From a virus, in the IMG/VR virus record IMGVR_UViG_3300005530_000037, positions 1-46,177 of that record: a stretch of 46,177 nucleotides of DNA; one strand, given 5' to 3'. The position numbers were made by a program, and so were the translations under genes. Shown here one piece after another: positions 25,424 to 33,819 of this stretch. The stretch's first letter is position 1. Every line of letters begins with the position of its first letter. The notes beneath the pieces were generated by a model. It did not search any database. It was not told the DNA's origin and saw only the letters and a program-made list of their open reading frames with translations.

Positions 25424-25807
25424 TCAATAATACCTCACTGCTACAAGCCCTTTAAGTCGCCTTACTATGCACCGTTCGCTCATGATAGCCTTGCAAGTAC
25501 GACCAGGCAATAATGCCATTAAATCCTGCGCCCTGACTGTATTATTGTCAATCAGGATAGCTCTTTCCTCATCCGACCATGCAGGTTTGTTATTGGATTT
25601 AGCCGCAAGCATAAAGGGCGTTACATTTGGGATTGATTTTGAAATTGGTTGCATAACATAGCAAAAATAACAATCCTTTTTAAAACAAGTATGGGTGCTT
25701 ATTCGTTCATTTTCAATATGAGCCAGTGTATTTTTGTTTATCATACTGTGAAATATTTCCAGTAACCGTAATCCGCTTTCGCTCCATTCAAATTGTTGTG
25801 ATGGCAT
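25424..25807 (-). CDS. SANT/Myb-like small protein
   Basis: 127 residues. The C-terminal half has AWSDEERAILIDNNTVRAQD, then LMALLPGRTCKAIMSERCIV, the tryptophan-led three-helix pattern of SANT/Myb-like phage proteins (W-S-x-E-E-x-x-x-L... L-P-G-R-T-x-x-A-I). The N-terminal half contains CFKKDCYFCYV, a possible zinc knuckle with four Cys. It shares one base with the fusion methyltransferase start (25807). Confidence 0.65.
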   Translation of the reverse strand: MPSQQFEWSESGLRLLEIFHSMINKNTLAHIENERISTHTCFKKDCYFCYVMQPISKSIPNVTPFMLAAKSNNKPAWSDEERAILIDNNTVRAQDLMALLPGRTCKAIMSERCIVRRLKGLVAVRYY

Positions 25808-27960
25808 TACAATTCCATTAACATTTGACCTTTACCAATTTCAGCATTGCGGCAATTTTGAACGGCGATGTTAAAGTAAGATGTTTTCAACTCGCCGCCT
25901 ATAGCCGACCGCCCCATTTTAATCGACTGGAACAATTCAGATCCTATCCCGGCAAATGGAGTGTAAACAGTGTCGCCTTTATTTGTCCATAAATGTACCG
26001 CCCGTTCAATGGTTTCAAGCTGAAGCGGTGCTATGTGCTTCTCGTCGGCTTCATCCCTTGCACCGTTTCTATTGAGCGTATTGCCATAGTTTATATCGTG
26101 CCAAACAGGACTGGCATACTTTTGCCAAAGATCAACTGGAATATCGCATTTAACAGGGTGTAGATGTTCGCCTGGTTTACGGAATATCATCAGATAATCG
26201 GGAATGCCAACCCGAGACATTGAACTGTCCTTTTTGACCTGCTTATGTAATAATCCCAACGCCTTTGTCCGCTGCATTTCAACTACTGGGTCTTTCCAGA
26301 TTGTGACACGAGAATGGTATATAAATCCAGCGTCTAAAAATGCGCTAAGTATCATACCTGAAAAATCACGCAGCCCGATATAACCCTCCTTGCCTTTCTG
26401 TATCGGTAAATCCATACAATGTACAGCTACATTGCGGCCCGACCATAAGATGCGGAACAGGTCAGAAACAATAAACCTAAAGGCGTATAAAAACTCATTG
26501 TAATCTTTTGAGTTGCCCATATCCTCCAGTTCGGAACTGTATGTATAAAGTTCAGCGAACGGTGGCGAAAATACAGAAAAGCCTATACTTTCATCCGGGA
26601 TCAGCTTTATAGTTTTTACGCTATCGCCCAAGTATAAAGTGAAGTGTTTACCTGTTTCGGTTCGTTCCTCACGCGAAACAGTTAATTTCGCTTCGCTGCG
26701 TATATTTTTTGTTACGGCTTTTGCCATTGATTGTTGCATGTGTTCGAATTGTTTTTGTTTACGCTGAATTGATTGGATAACGTTTGTCATAGTATCAGTA
26801 GTTATCAGGTAGATATTAACCGGGTGCAATTGCCCGAAGCGATAAGAACGGCGTATACCCTGATATAAGCCCTCGAATGAAAAATCCAACGAGGCAAATA
26901 TTTGATTATGACATAGCTGAAAATTCATACCGAGGCCGGCGATTTTAACCTTGCTTATTAAGATGCGAAAATCACCATTTGCAAAACCGAGTAGCTTTTC
27001 TTTTTTATAATCAATACTATCAGATCCTTTTACTTCAATAGCACCGGGTATAAGTCGCTTCAAATATTCGCCCTCTTCATTTTGCTTTACCCATATAATA
27101 AAGATTTCGTCGGAATTGCTAACAATTTCGGCAACTTGATCCAACCGTTCTATTTTGGTAAACCGCAGTTCCTGGTTAAAATTAGTCGCACTCACGGCGG
27201 TATCATTGAATAGTTTGCCGTTGTCCCGTTGCGTTGTAGCAATTTTATGCTCGATCAATTTCAACTCCGGTAAATTATATCCCGGCATAGGAAAACCAAT
27301 ATCATCGGGTTTGGACAACATAATAGCCCATTCCGATACCCATTCATAAAAGCGTTCCTTTGCGTGTCCTTTCAATCGCCATTTGGCTGTTTCGCCGCCG
27401 TCATGCACAAAGTACATAGCAAGCATTTCATTGTATGGCATCACATTTAAAAACTCACTATGATTGCCTAACTCCATCGGATCGTTAGGGCTTGGTGTAG
27501 CTGTGCAGGCCAGTTTATAAGGTGTATTTGCGAAATTATCAATAATGAGTTTCCGGGTAGCGCCATCAAAGTTTTTGATTATACTACTCTCATCCAGCAC
27601 GACACCGACAAACTTTGAGCAATCTATATTGTCCAGTTGCTCATAGTTGGTAATCGTAATATTATAAAGCGGTATATTGAAATGCGTGGCCTCTTGTTCG
27701 GTTTGTGCCGTAACTGCTAACGGGGCCAGAATCAAAACTTCGCTGCCGGTATGCTTTACAACTTCGTGCGCCCAAACCAATTGCATAAAACTTTTGCCCA
27801 TGCCGCAATCGGCAAATATGGCAAACTTACCTTTACGCAAAGCGGTTTCGGTAACGAACTTTTGAAATGGGAATAACAGGGGATTAAGTTCGCCGCAAAT
27901 AAAACCAGCATCGGTTATAGTCCTGCGTTTTTGTTCGAGAAAAGTGTCGTAGTCGATCAT
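25807..27960 (-). CDS. SNF2-like helicase fused to DNA methyltransferase
   Basis: 717 residues. Residues about 25-430 form an SF2/SNF2 helicase: FADCGMGKSFMQLVWAHEVV (Walker A), VLILAPLAVTAQTEQEA, VGVVLDESSIIKNF (DESS in motif II), KLACTATPSPNDP, and QGIRRSYRFGQLHPVNIYL as motif VI. Residues about 450-717 are an amino-methyltransferase: FSVFSPPFAELY (catalytic S-P-P-F, cytosine N4-like or adenine N6) and TPFAGIGSELFQSIKMGRSA (SAM-binding motif), in beta-class order. It probably methylates phage DNA, moving along it. Confidence 0.88.
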   Translation of the reverse strand: MIDYDTFLEQKRRTITDAGFICGELNPLLFPFQKFVTETALRKGKFAIFADCGMGKSFMQLVWAHEVVKHTGSEVLILAPLAVTAQTEQEATHFNIPLYNITITNYEQLDNIDCSKFVGVVLDESSIIKNFDGATRKLIIDNFANTPYKLACTATPSPNDPMELGNHSEFLNVMPYNEMLAMYFVHDGGETAKWRLKGHAKERFYEWVSEWAIMLSKPDDIGFPMPGYNLPELKLIEHKIATTQRDNGKLFNDTAVSATNFNQELRFTKIERLDQVAEIVSNSDEIFIIWVKQNEEGEYLKRLIPGAIEVKGSDSIDYKKEKLLGFANGDFRILISKVKIAGLGMNFQLCHNQIFASLDFSFEGLYQGIRRSYRFGQLHPVNIYLITTDTMTNVIQSIQRKQKQFEHMQQSMAKAVTKNIRSEAKLTVSREERTETGKHFTLYLGDSVKTIKLIPDESIGFSVFSPPFAELYTYSSELEDMGNSKDYNEFLYAFRFIVSDLFRILWSGRNVAVHCMDLPIQKGKEGYIGLRDFSGMILSAFLDAGFIYHSRVTIWKDPVVEMQRTKALGLLHKQVKKDSSMSRVGIPDYLMIFRKPGEHLHPVKCDIPVDLWQKYASPVWHDINYGNTLNRNGARDEADEKHIAPLQLETIERAVHLWTNKGDTVYTPFAGIGSELFQSIKMGRSAIGGELKTSYFNIAVQNCRNAEIGKGQMLMEL

Positions 27961-29027
27961 ATTACCATCGGCATTATAAGTGAAAAATTAATATCATCTC
28001 CAGGTTGTTTTAAGAGAATAGCTTTCGCTTCGGATTGCCAGTAAATATCAATAACATCACTGCTAAAATGACTGGCCGCCGCTAACAGATACGAACCGTT
28101 TAAACCGATTTTAATTTCAGCAGCATTAATTAGTGTCAATCTTTCGCTTGCGGACTGCTTATAAGCCTCATCTTGGCCGGATATCAATAGTTCCGTATTC
28201 GATGATAAGATTATTTTTTGTTCTTTATTGGTGAACTCCAAGACCCGTTTTATAGCGGAAATTAACGCATTTCGATCTACCGATATTTTAGTTTCGTTAA
28301 CGGGTATAACGCCCATATAATCCGGGTATATCTCATCCATGAGCATAGATTTTAAAATAAGATTATCATACTGGAATGAGATAGATTTTTCCGAATAGCA
28401 TATTTTGCAATCACCCTGCATTTGTAATCCCAATAACGCGGTTACGATACCGGGCGCAAGAACTATATTTATAGCTTTAAATTTACCCGGTAGATTAAAA
28501 ATTGATAACCTATGATGTGAGCAACCGGCAAATATTAATTTATTCTTTTCGGCAACGATATTTAGCCCGGTAAATTTTGGCTGTAACTTATCAACCCCTC
28601 TCGCGTATTCGGTTATATAAATCGCCTCTGCCAAATCATCAGCCGATACCGTTGCCTCGAAATCAGTTTCGGTATTGATAACCGGGTAATCTTCGGCTGA
28701 ATAACCGGATAGTGCATACTCGCCAGATGCGGCTTTGATGGTTATATCCAAATCGGTTATTTCGAATATTAACGGCTGATCCGGTAGTGATGCTAATAGC
28801 CGCGTTACTTTTTCAGCAGGTATTAGTATATCCAGGTCGTCGGCGATCTCGCAAGGAAGTGAAGTTTGCATAGATATTTCGAGGCTGCATGTTTCGATTT
28901 GCAGTTGATCACCGACCTTGTGTAATCGGTAACAGGACGTAGCGGGTACAACATTATTAGTATTGATACCTTTTGCCGTCAGGTTTAAAGCCGATAGCAG
29001 AGATTTTGAGTTTATTGTAAATTTCAT
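27957..29027 (-). CDS. dnaN: DNA polymerase sliding clamp (beta subunit)
   Basis: 356 residues, close to bacterial DnaN (about 366). Begins MKFTINSKSLLSALNLTAKG with three tandem clamp folds: domain 1 to about 115 (ILIPAEKVTRLLASLPDQPL), domain 2 about 120-235 (FTGLNIVAEKNKLIFAGCSH, HRLSIFN), domain 3 to the end (EIKIGLNGSYLLAAASHFSS, ILLKQPGDDINFSLIMPMVI). It has no partner polymerase gene in the window, so it may recruit the host polymerase III or keep repair enzymes on phage DNA. It overlaps its neighbours by ATGA. Confidence 0.9.
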   Translation of the reverse strand: MKFTINSKSLLSALNLTAKGINTNNVVPATSCYRLHKVGDQLQIETCSLEISMQTSLPCEIADDLDILIPAEKVTRLLASLPDQPLIFEITDLDITIKAASGEYALSGYSAEDYPVINTETDFEATVSADDLAEAIYITEYARGVDKLQPKFTGLNIVAEKNKLIFAGCSHHRLSIFNLPGKFKAINIVLAPGIVTALLGLQMQGDCKICYSEKSISFQYDNLILKSMLMDEIYPDYMGVIPVNETKISVDRNALISAIKRVLEFTNKEQKIILSSNTELLISGQDEAYKQSASERLTLINAAEIKIGLNGSYLLAAASHFSSDVIDIYWQSEAKAILLKQPGDDINFSLIMPMVI

Positions 29028-29179
29028 ATTTTGTTAGGTTTCAGTGTGTAGTTTTGGTTTACGAAGTCGGTAACTACGCGTAGTTTTTCTTCTAACGAGT
29101 TGGCGTGTTTCAAATCTTCTTTAAATGTCCAGCTATCCTCGATCTTCTCAAAAATAAGCTCTTTCAATGGTTCGTTCAT
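29024..29179 (-). CDS. Small acidic protein between clamp and nuclease genes
   Basis: 51 residues, MNEPLKELIFEKIEDSWTFK at the start. It begins five bases after the nuclease stop and ends inside the clamp start (ATGA). Helical, charged. No family recognised. Confidence 0.6.
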   Translation of the reverse strand: MNEPLKELIFEKIEDSWTFKEDLKHANSLEEKLRVVTDFVNQNYTLKPNKI

Positions 29180-29183
29180 TTTT

Positions 29184-30110
29184 TCAGTTGTTGGTGTTAG
29201 ATGTGGTCAAGTTAAACTTATCAGTCAAATCCAAATGTAATTGATTCAGATATTTGCGCCCGTCTGTGATTTTCTTCTTTAGCAATTCAATATCGGCATC
29301 ATTGCGCTCAATGGTATACTCCAGTAATTTTTCAGCCAATGGAATATCGTCATAAGTTAACGATTTTTCAAGTTCAGCGCAAGCATCAATGAAATTACCG
29401 TCCGTTTCTTCCGGCCTGCCTAACTTATACCATAGATTACGTTTTTCAGCCTCTATAAGCGGTTCGGGTGTGTTTACAAGGCAGTATGCCAAATTAAAAA
29501 GTTTTGCGCCTGTGAGCCACATATAGCCCAATCCCTGCCAATAATAAACGCTATTCATATCTTTAGTAAACGTCCGCAGAAAAGTATAAATATTCCAGGA
29601 ACATTTAATGTCGATAATGGATAACGCCTCATGTATCTTTGTCCCGGTGTAAAGATCTGGCGTGCCTTGTATGAATAGGTTTTTTAAACGTTCCTCGTTT
29701 TTAAGAAACATGGTTTTTTTGATTCGGCTGTAAATCGTTATTCCATCTTCCTCGACCATAAGTCCCTTTTTAATATACTTATTCTCGATGTCGGTATTTC
29801 GCCCGTAGCGTTCGGATATGTAAATATCCATTAGGTGCGTTTTTGCGCCTTCGGAAAGGGTTATGTCGTCTTTTATCTTGGAAAGTTCATCCAAATTATC
29901 AGCTATTTTTTTTAATTTAACAGCCAAGTTTTGATATGATTTCATTTCGTTGCCCTTAGCGTCATAACGTTTGGCGTTACCAAGTTCGTTTTTAGTTTTA
30001 TCCAGGAGTGACTTTACCTCGTTATACCTATCAATATTGGACTTGCCGCGTTCTTCACTCATCAGGTGTCCCAAAGCGGAACACCTGAATAGATAGTGTG
30101 AAAAGTCCAT
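29184..30110 (-). CDS. RecB/YqaJ-like exonuclease, partner of RecT
   Basis: 308 residues. The nuclease core is GTPDLYTGTKIHEALSIIDI followed by KCSW: a D in G-T-P-D, then D-I-K (D-x-K), the PD-(D/E)xK pattern of phage exonucleases. The N-terminal half is mostly coiled coil (about 30-90). It sits next to RecT, the usual pair for single-strand annealing recombination: the nuclease makes 3' tails, RecT anneals them. The function call is partly from context. Confidence 0.75.
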   Translation of the reverse strand: MDFSHYLFRCSALGHLMSEERGKSNIDRYNEVKSLLDKTKNELGNAKRYDAKGNEMKSYQNLAVKLKKIADNLDELSKIKDDITLSEGAKTHLMDIYISERYGRNTDIENKYIKKGLMVEEDGITIYSRIKKTMFLKNEERLKNLFIQGTPDLYTGTKIHEALSIIDIKCSWNIYTFLRTFTKDMNSVYYWQGLGYMWLTGAKLFNLAYCLVNTPEPLIEAEKRNLWYKLGRPEETDGNFIDACAELEKSLTYDDIPLAEKLLEYTIERNDADIELLKKKITDGRKYLNQLHLDLTDKFNLTTSNTNN

Positions 30111-30111
30111 A

Positions 30112-31038
30112 TTATTCGCCCCCTAATTCGCGATACTTCTGATTGAATATGCCCTCAATTGTATCATTTGTTACCAGTGTTCGGTAGTTTTCAAGTTCTG
30201 CAATCGTTGTGCAATCTTCAATCAGGTGCATAACACGTTCTGTTTCCTTGCTTTCAATTTGAAGCGGTTCGGCATCGGTGTATGATATATCCTCGGTTTC
30301 AGCATTGCGTATGATACCCTGATCCATTTTTACCGATGACTGCATTTCGATTGACAGCGGCGCAAACTTTGAAAGCAACAATTTTATAACCGTCTTTTTG
30401 CACATGGCATCGAAATTATCTTTCCATTGACCATACCCTTTTTTGAAAGTTTGGCTATAGGATGTGCCATGTTTTTTCAGTTCGTCAACGCTCATGTAAA
30501 GCGTTTTTTCAAACCCGTTTATAAGGCTGAAAAATGCAGCGTAGCCAATAGGGTCACCGACGGGCTTAACGGTGAAGTCAAACACAAACCCGGTCAATGG
30601 GTTTTGTTCAACCAATTGACCGTCATAAATAGCGGAATAGGAAATGGTTTTGAATTGTCCGCTGCGTAGTGCTAACTGGACAAAGCCCTTTGCGCCCATT
30701 TGAAACTGCGCCACAGTGCGCCACGTATCGGGTTGCCCATTCTCGCCTTTCACCTTTTCATTATATGGGATGATATAAGCAAACCCCAGGTTATTGTTAA
30801 TCGGCAGATCGAGCGTCGCGGCAACCATAGCGGCCTGTAAAATGGTATTAGGTTCGGCTTTTGCAAGGAGTGAATTTTGCGACGTTACCTGTAATACCGA
30901 AGTTACAAAGCCTGTAGATTTTTTGCCAAGTATCTCGTTAAATTTTGCCATTACATCATCCCTTTGGAATAATGATTTTACCGTCGTGGCCGGCTTGTTT
31001 TCTGTTGCGGTCTGTACCGCTGTGTTTGTTTTTGCCAT
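30112..31038 (-). CDS. recT: RecT family single-strand annealing protein
   Basis: 308 residues. KFNEILGKKSTGFVTSVLQV, then SLLAKAEPNTILQAAMVAATL, DLPINNNLGFAYIIPYNEK, AQFQMGAKGFVQLALRSGQ and GYAAFFSLINGFEKTLYMS make up the RecT signature (L-P-I-N-x-x-L-G-x-A-Y-I-I-P-Y and Q-x-G-x-x-G). It anneals complementary strands at phage recombination and repair. It is followed one base later by its nuclease partner. Confidence 0.93.
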   Translation of the reverse strand: MAKTNTAVQTATENKPATTVKSLFQRDDVMAKFNEILGKKSTGFVTSVLQVTSQNSLLAKAEPNTILQAAMVAATLDLPINNNLGFAYIIPYNEKVKGENGQPDTWRTVAQFQMGAKGFVQLALRSGQFKTISYSAIYDGQLVEQNPLTGFVFDFTVKPVGDPIGYAAFFSLINGFEKTLYMSVDELKKHGTSYSQTFKKGYGQWKDNFDAMCKKTVIKLLLSKFAPLSIEMQSSVKMDQGIIRNAETEDISYTDAEPLQIESKETERVMHLIEDCTTIAELENYRTLVTNDTIEGIFNQKYRELGGE

Positions 31039-31105
31039 TATATGTTAAGTTAAGTATCTACCAGTTAGTTTCTCCATGTGCCTCCCCACCCAAACCGGGT
31101 TAGTT

Positions 31106-31330
31106 TTACCGGGAGTGACGGCGTTTCCACCAGGCCTTTTTAACAGGCTCTATCTTTGGTGCGTTTATTTCGGCTATCCTGCGCTTAACATGACTGATAG
31201 GCTTAGGCTGTTCGCTGTCTATCGGAAAGTCCGGTTTAACCAATTCTGGTTTAACATATGGCCGATCTGTTGCCCATGTTTCACTGGTCTGTTCGGCAGC
31301 GACGACTTTTAATATTCTGTCTGTTTTCAT
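31106..31330 (-). CDS. Small basic protein, unknown function
   Basis: 74 residues from MKTDRILKVVAAEQTSETWA at 31330. A longer in-frame start exists but would overlap the upstream gene by over 170 bases, so it is rejected. Pro/Lys-rich middle and a strongly basic end (KKAWWKRRHSR) suggest nucleic-acid or membrane contact. It lies four bases after the upstream stop. Confidence 0.5.
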   Translation of the reverse strand: MKTDRILKVVAAEQTSETWATDRPYVKPELVKPDFPIDSEQPKPISHVKRRIAEINAPKIEPVKKAWWKRRHSR

Positions 31331-31334
31331 GGTA

Positions 31335-31640
31335 TTAACAATTTGTTGATACATATTTATGGGCATCTGAATATATTTCAGATTTGCCTCGCCGTTGACA
31401 TTCATCATAGCAAGCATCACACATCCAATGATAATCAGATCTCGGATTGTTACTTGCATATGCAGACAGCCATATATCGGTTTCACAGGCTTTCCGCAAT
31501 TCCTCATTTGTCATAGATATTAATTTTAACAGATACGATATTTTAGGCTTTCCGTAATTGTCATTACCTATATAGCGCCCACTAAATTCACCCATTTTAA
31601 GTAGTTCATCAATAGGTGTTATTTCTTTTTCCGTTTTCAT
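31335..31640 (-). CDS. Small protein with Cys pair, unknown function
   Basis: 101 residues, beginning MKTEKEITPIDELLKMGEFS. A possible metal site is WMCDACYDECQRRG near residues 72-85 (three Cys). It overlaps the preceding 22-residue gene by ATGA. No family recognised. Confidence 0.55.
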   Translation of the reverse strand: MKTEKEITPIDELLKMGEFSGRYIGNDNYGKPKISYLLKLISMTNEELRKACETDIWLSAYASNNPRSDYHWMCDACYDECQRRGKSEIYSDAHKYVSTNC

Positions 31641-31705
31641 AACATTTGTTGGTTTCGCGGCTTTATGAGGCCGTGTTTGATGAGTAGGTGGCGGAGGGTT
31701 TTCAT
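31637..31705 (-). CDS. 22-residue micro-protein
   Basis: MKTLRHLLIKHGLIKPRNQQ, two further residues, then TGA. Basic amphipathic helix. It overlaps the preceding gene (ATGA 31702-31705) and the next (31637-31640), continuing the overlap chain exactly, which is strong evidence of translation despite its size. Confidence 0.5.
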   Translation of the reverse strand: MKTLRHLLIKHGLIKPRNQQML

Positions 31706-31935
31706 TTGAGTTGCTTTAGTAAATTTTCAATACCCCTGCCGTCTTTAATGCCTTTACCAGTAAACCAGCCGGAGTAAACATATAGCCTTATTTTTTCGCA
31801 TTTATACTGAATCCATATACTATACTTATCGAAATCTATGATGGGAATATTTCTAGCCATAAATTGATACTTTGCATACTGCATGCGCTTGGGGTTGAGT
31901 TTTTCCTCCCTAGTTTTGTCTAGTCTATTGCTCAT
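31702..31935 (-). CDS. Small basic protein, unknown function
   Basis: 77 residues, beginning MSNRLDKTREEKLNPKRMQY. Basic and aromatic; a beta-strand pair (YSIWIQYKCEKIRLYVYSGW) precedes a C-terminal helix (GIENLLKQLK). Part of the ATGA chain. No family recognised. Confidence 0.55.
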   Translation of the reverse strand: MSNRLDKTREEKLNPKRMQYAKYQFMARNIPIIDFDKYSIWIQYKCEKIRLYVYSGWFTGKGIKDGRGIENLLKQLK

Positions 31936-32108
31936 TTCAATCTCGGTGAGTTTACATTTTCACAATTCATCATAGCATTATACAGCCTGATGGATATTTT
32001 CAGGTAGCGGATGGCTTCGGTGTATACGCCAAGTTCGCGATACATATTTGAGGCCCATTCAGCATCGAGCCACATGCGGCGGAGTTGCGGGTAGGTTAAG
32101 CAGGTCAT
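31932..32108 (-). CDS. Small helical protein, unknown function
   Basis: 58 residues, MTCLTYPQLRRMWLDAEWAS at the start, then a TPR-like helix pair (YRELGVYTEAIRYLKISIRL). It overlaps both neighbours by ATGA. Confidence 0.55.
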   Translation of the reverse strand: MTCLTYPQLRRMWLDAEWASNMYRELGVYTEAIRYLKISIRLYNAMMNCENVNSPRLK

Positions 32109-32278
32109 AGTCTGTCCAATAAATTTAAGCGGTAAGTAATTAGCCTGTTAGTAATAGCCACATAGGCGCTAAACCTATCGTGTTGGCCGCATTTTTGCAT
32201 AGCCTTAGCCATCAGTAACGCCCTGTCGATAAGTTCGGCAGCGTGTTGTTCGCGGGTATCAAACCAAGTGTTGTTCAT
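32105..32278 (-). CDS. Small helical protein, unknown function
   Basis: 57 residues, MNNTWFDTREQHAAELIDRA at the start, then LLMAKAMQKCGQHDRFSAYV. Helical. It overlaps both neighbours by ATGA (32275-32278 and 32105-32108). Confidence 0.55.
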   Translation of the reverse strand: MNNTWFDTREQHAAELIDRALLMAKAMQKCGQHDRFSAYVAITNRLITYRLNLLDRL

Positions 32279-32454
32279 GACTGTAATTCTTTATATTCAG
32301 CTATATATTTGTCCAAGTCACCCAGTGACTTTTTTAATTCATGAAGAAAAAAATCACTATCCGGCGATGATGCTTTTGGTATCATGCCGCCAGCATGGGC
32401 AATATCTTGCCTAACCTCTCTAATCACAATCCTTAGTTCCTCTTTTCGTGTCAT
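32275..32454 (-). CDS. Small helical protein, unknown function
   Basis: 59 residues, MTRKEELRIVIREVRQDIAH at the start, ending DLDKYIAEYKELQS. A short helical bundle is likely. It overlaps the upstream gene by ATGA at 32451-32454 and the downstream one at 32275-32278. Confidence 0.55.
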   Translation of the reverse strand: MTRKEELRIVIREVRQDIAHAGGMIPKASSPDSDFFLHELKKSLGDLDKYIAEYKELQS

Positions 32455-32705
32455 GACTGCAGCCTCCTCTTACTACTTTCGATCAGTGCTTTGCCGCGTT
32501 CAATGGCGGCTTGTGAATTATGTGTTGCCGCGTATTCGTGGCATTCATCGTAAAGCCTGGATGCTGTGAATTGATTGAATGTAGCCTCGGTGCCATCGCA
32601 TAGCTTTTTTACTGAATGTATAACGATGTTGCCATTATTAGCGGTGAAGTCGATAACCACATTGTAGTCATCTTCGTCAATTTCAATTTGTGAGTGTAGT
32701 TTCAT
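32451..32705 (-). CDS. First gene of early minus-strand operon, unknown function
   Basis: 84 residues from MKLHSQIEIDEDDYNVVIDF at 32705; the frame is open further up but the promoter at 32748-32777 predicts a start after it. A beta-strand half is followed by a helical half with DECHEYAATHNSQAAIERGK. Being first after the switch region, it is among the earliest phage products. Confidence 0.6.
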   Translation of the reverse strand: MKLHSQIEIDEDDYNVVIDFTANNGNIVIHSVKKLCDGTEATFNQFTASRLYDECHEYAATHNSQAAIERGKALIESSKRRLQS

Positions 32706-32747
32706 CTTTTCTGCATTTTTAACCGGAATAGCCCGGCGTTGACATTT

Positions 32748-32777
32748 CAAAGGTAATACAATATTTTGAATTGTCAA
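32748..32777 (-). promoter_or_regulatory. Early leftward promoter
   Basis: TTGA (32777-32774), 18-bp gap, TACCTTTG (32755-32748) on the minus strand: exact −7 box, near-consensus −33. The start site would be near 32742, about 36 nt before the ATG. It drives the replication and recombination operon. Confidence 0.6.
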
Positions 32778-32826
32778 TAGCAAAATGATATTATTTTACT
32801 TTTTATTCTTTTTTTTTATTTTTCAC

Positions 32827-32856
32827 TTTGAAATTACAATAATATCACTATCTTTG
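32827..32856 (+). promoter_or_regulatory. Rightward promoter, consensus, predicted leaderless
   Basis: TTTG (32827-32830), 18-bp gap, TATCTTTG (32849-32856). Exact boxes. The ATG of the RHH gene is at 32862, five bases after the −7 box, so the mRNA should be leaderless. With the leftward promoter it forms a divergent switch. Confidence 0.65.
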
Positions 32857-32861
32857 ATGCC

Positions 32862-33032
32862 ATGACAGAGTTAAACGAACAGCAAGCTATCGAAAAATTC
32901 TTATTGCGTATTAATAAGGACGTGAAGCAACTGGCCGAAAAAGAGGCGATTAAAAATGATCGTTCCTTAAATGGTCACATAGTCAACCTCATTAAAGAGG
33001 ACTTAAAAATTAAAGGTGTCTTACAAGCCTAA
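32862..33032 (+). CDS. Arc-type ribbon-helix-helix regulator
   Basis: 56 residues beginning MTELNEQQAIEKFLLRINKD. The strand FLLRIN, helix DVKQLAEKEAIKNDRSLN and helix GHIVNLIKEDLK follow the Arc/Mnt repressor pattern. It lies at the divergent promoter region, so it probably represses one or both promoters. It is predicted to be translated from a leaderless mRNA. Confidence 0.7.
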   Translation: MTELNEQQAIEKFLLRINKDVKQLAEKEAIKNDRSLNGHIVNLIKEDLKIKGVLQA

Positions 33033-33058
33033 AACCCCCTTGAGTTAAGAGAGAAGAT

Positions 33059-33340
33059 ATGAAAAAACACCTCACCATAACAACCGCACTAATTCTATGC
33101 AGCATAGGATTGTTTGCCCAAACCAAACTCGCCGACACAACCCGGATCAAACTAACACCCGCCCAGGTCATCGCCATATCGTCAAAAGTTGACAGTATGC
33201 AAATGTTACTAACCAATACCAGTACGTTGCCGGCGAATCAGATTGCAGCATTTAATTCCCGGGTGCAACTGGCCTTTATAGTGCTATGGAAACAGGTGCA
33301 ACAACAAGTTGTGGCGGATAAAGCTAAGGGGGCGAAATGA
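33059..33340 (+). CDS. Exported small protein
   Basis: 93 residues with an N-terminal signal peptide (MKKHLTITTALILCSIGLFA, cleavage after residue 20, AQ). The mature part is helical and threonine-rich (LADTTRIKLTPAQVIAISSK). Periplasmic or surface location is likely. No family recognised; superinfection exclusion is a possible role. Confidence 0.65.
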   Translation: MKKHLTITTALILCSIGLFAQTKLADTTRIKLTPAQVIAISSKVDSMQMLLTNTSTLPANQIAAFNSRVQLAFIVLWKQVQQQVVADKAKGAK

Positions 33341-33381
33341 TACACGAATGTTAAGAAATGTAAAATCCAAAACAAATTGAT

Positions 33382-33651
33382 ATGAAAAAAATAGCAATAC
33401 GAACCGAAAGTAAGCAGTCTTTAAAATGCGTAAACGATGGCATGTTGGCAGGAAGTGGATATAAGCCAGCCGTTAAAACAGGTGAAAACTATAGCCTTGA
33501 AAACTCATGCCTATGTGGCTGCGGCCAAGTTCATTACGATGTCGGGTTAGTATCAAAACTAAATTACGTATCATGCTATAAATGCGGTCGTAATTTACCC
33601 GAGTCCGATAAAATACATTGGGCTAATTCAACACGCTTTGAATTTAATTAA
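33382..33651 (+). CDS. Small zinc-ribbon protein
   Basis: 89 residues, beginning MKKIAIRTESKQSLKCVNDG. NSCLCGCGQVHYD followed by SCYKCGRNLPE forms two Cys knuckles typical of small zinc ribbons. No further function evident. Confidence 0.65.
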   Translation: MKKIAIRTESKQSLKCVNDGMLAGSGYKPAVKTGENYSLENSCLCGCGQVHYDVGLVSKLNYVSCYKCGRNLPESDKIHWANSTRFEFN

Positions 33652-33654
33652 CCC

Positions 33655-33789
33655 ATGATCCGCAACCTACTCATAGCCATAGCCCTGATCGTAACATCGC
33701 CATTATGGATAATTTTAATAATTGTAGCATTTATTTTAGGGGCGTATTTTGATGAGGAAATAAACGATACTAACGCCCGTTCTTTATAA
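33655..33789 (+). CDS. Small single-pass membrane protein
   Basis: 44 residues, MIRNLLIAIALIVTSPLWII at the start, hydrophobic over residues 4-32, ending acidic (DEEINDTNARSL). Starts three bases after the upstream stop. No family recognised. Confidence 0.55.
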   Translation: MIRNLLIAIALIVTSPLWIILIIVAFILGAYFDEEINDTNARSL

Positions 33790-33819
33790 CAGTTAAATGT
33801 TGTGCATCCCGTGGCGTAG

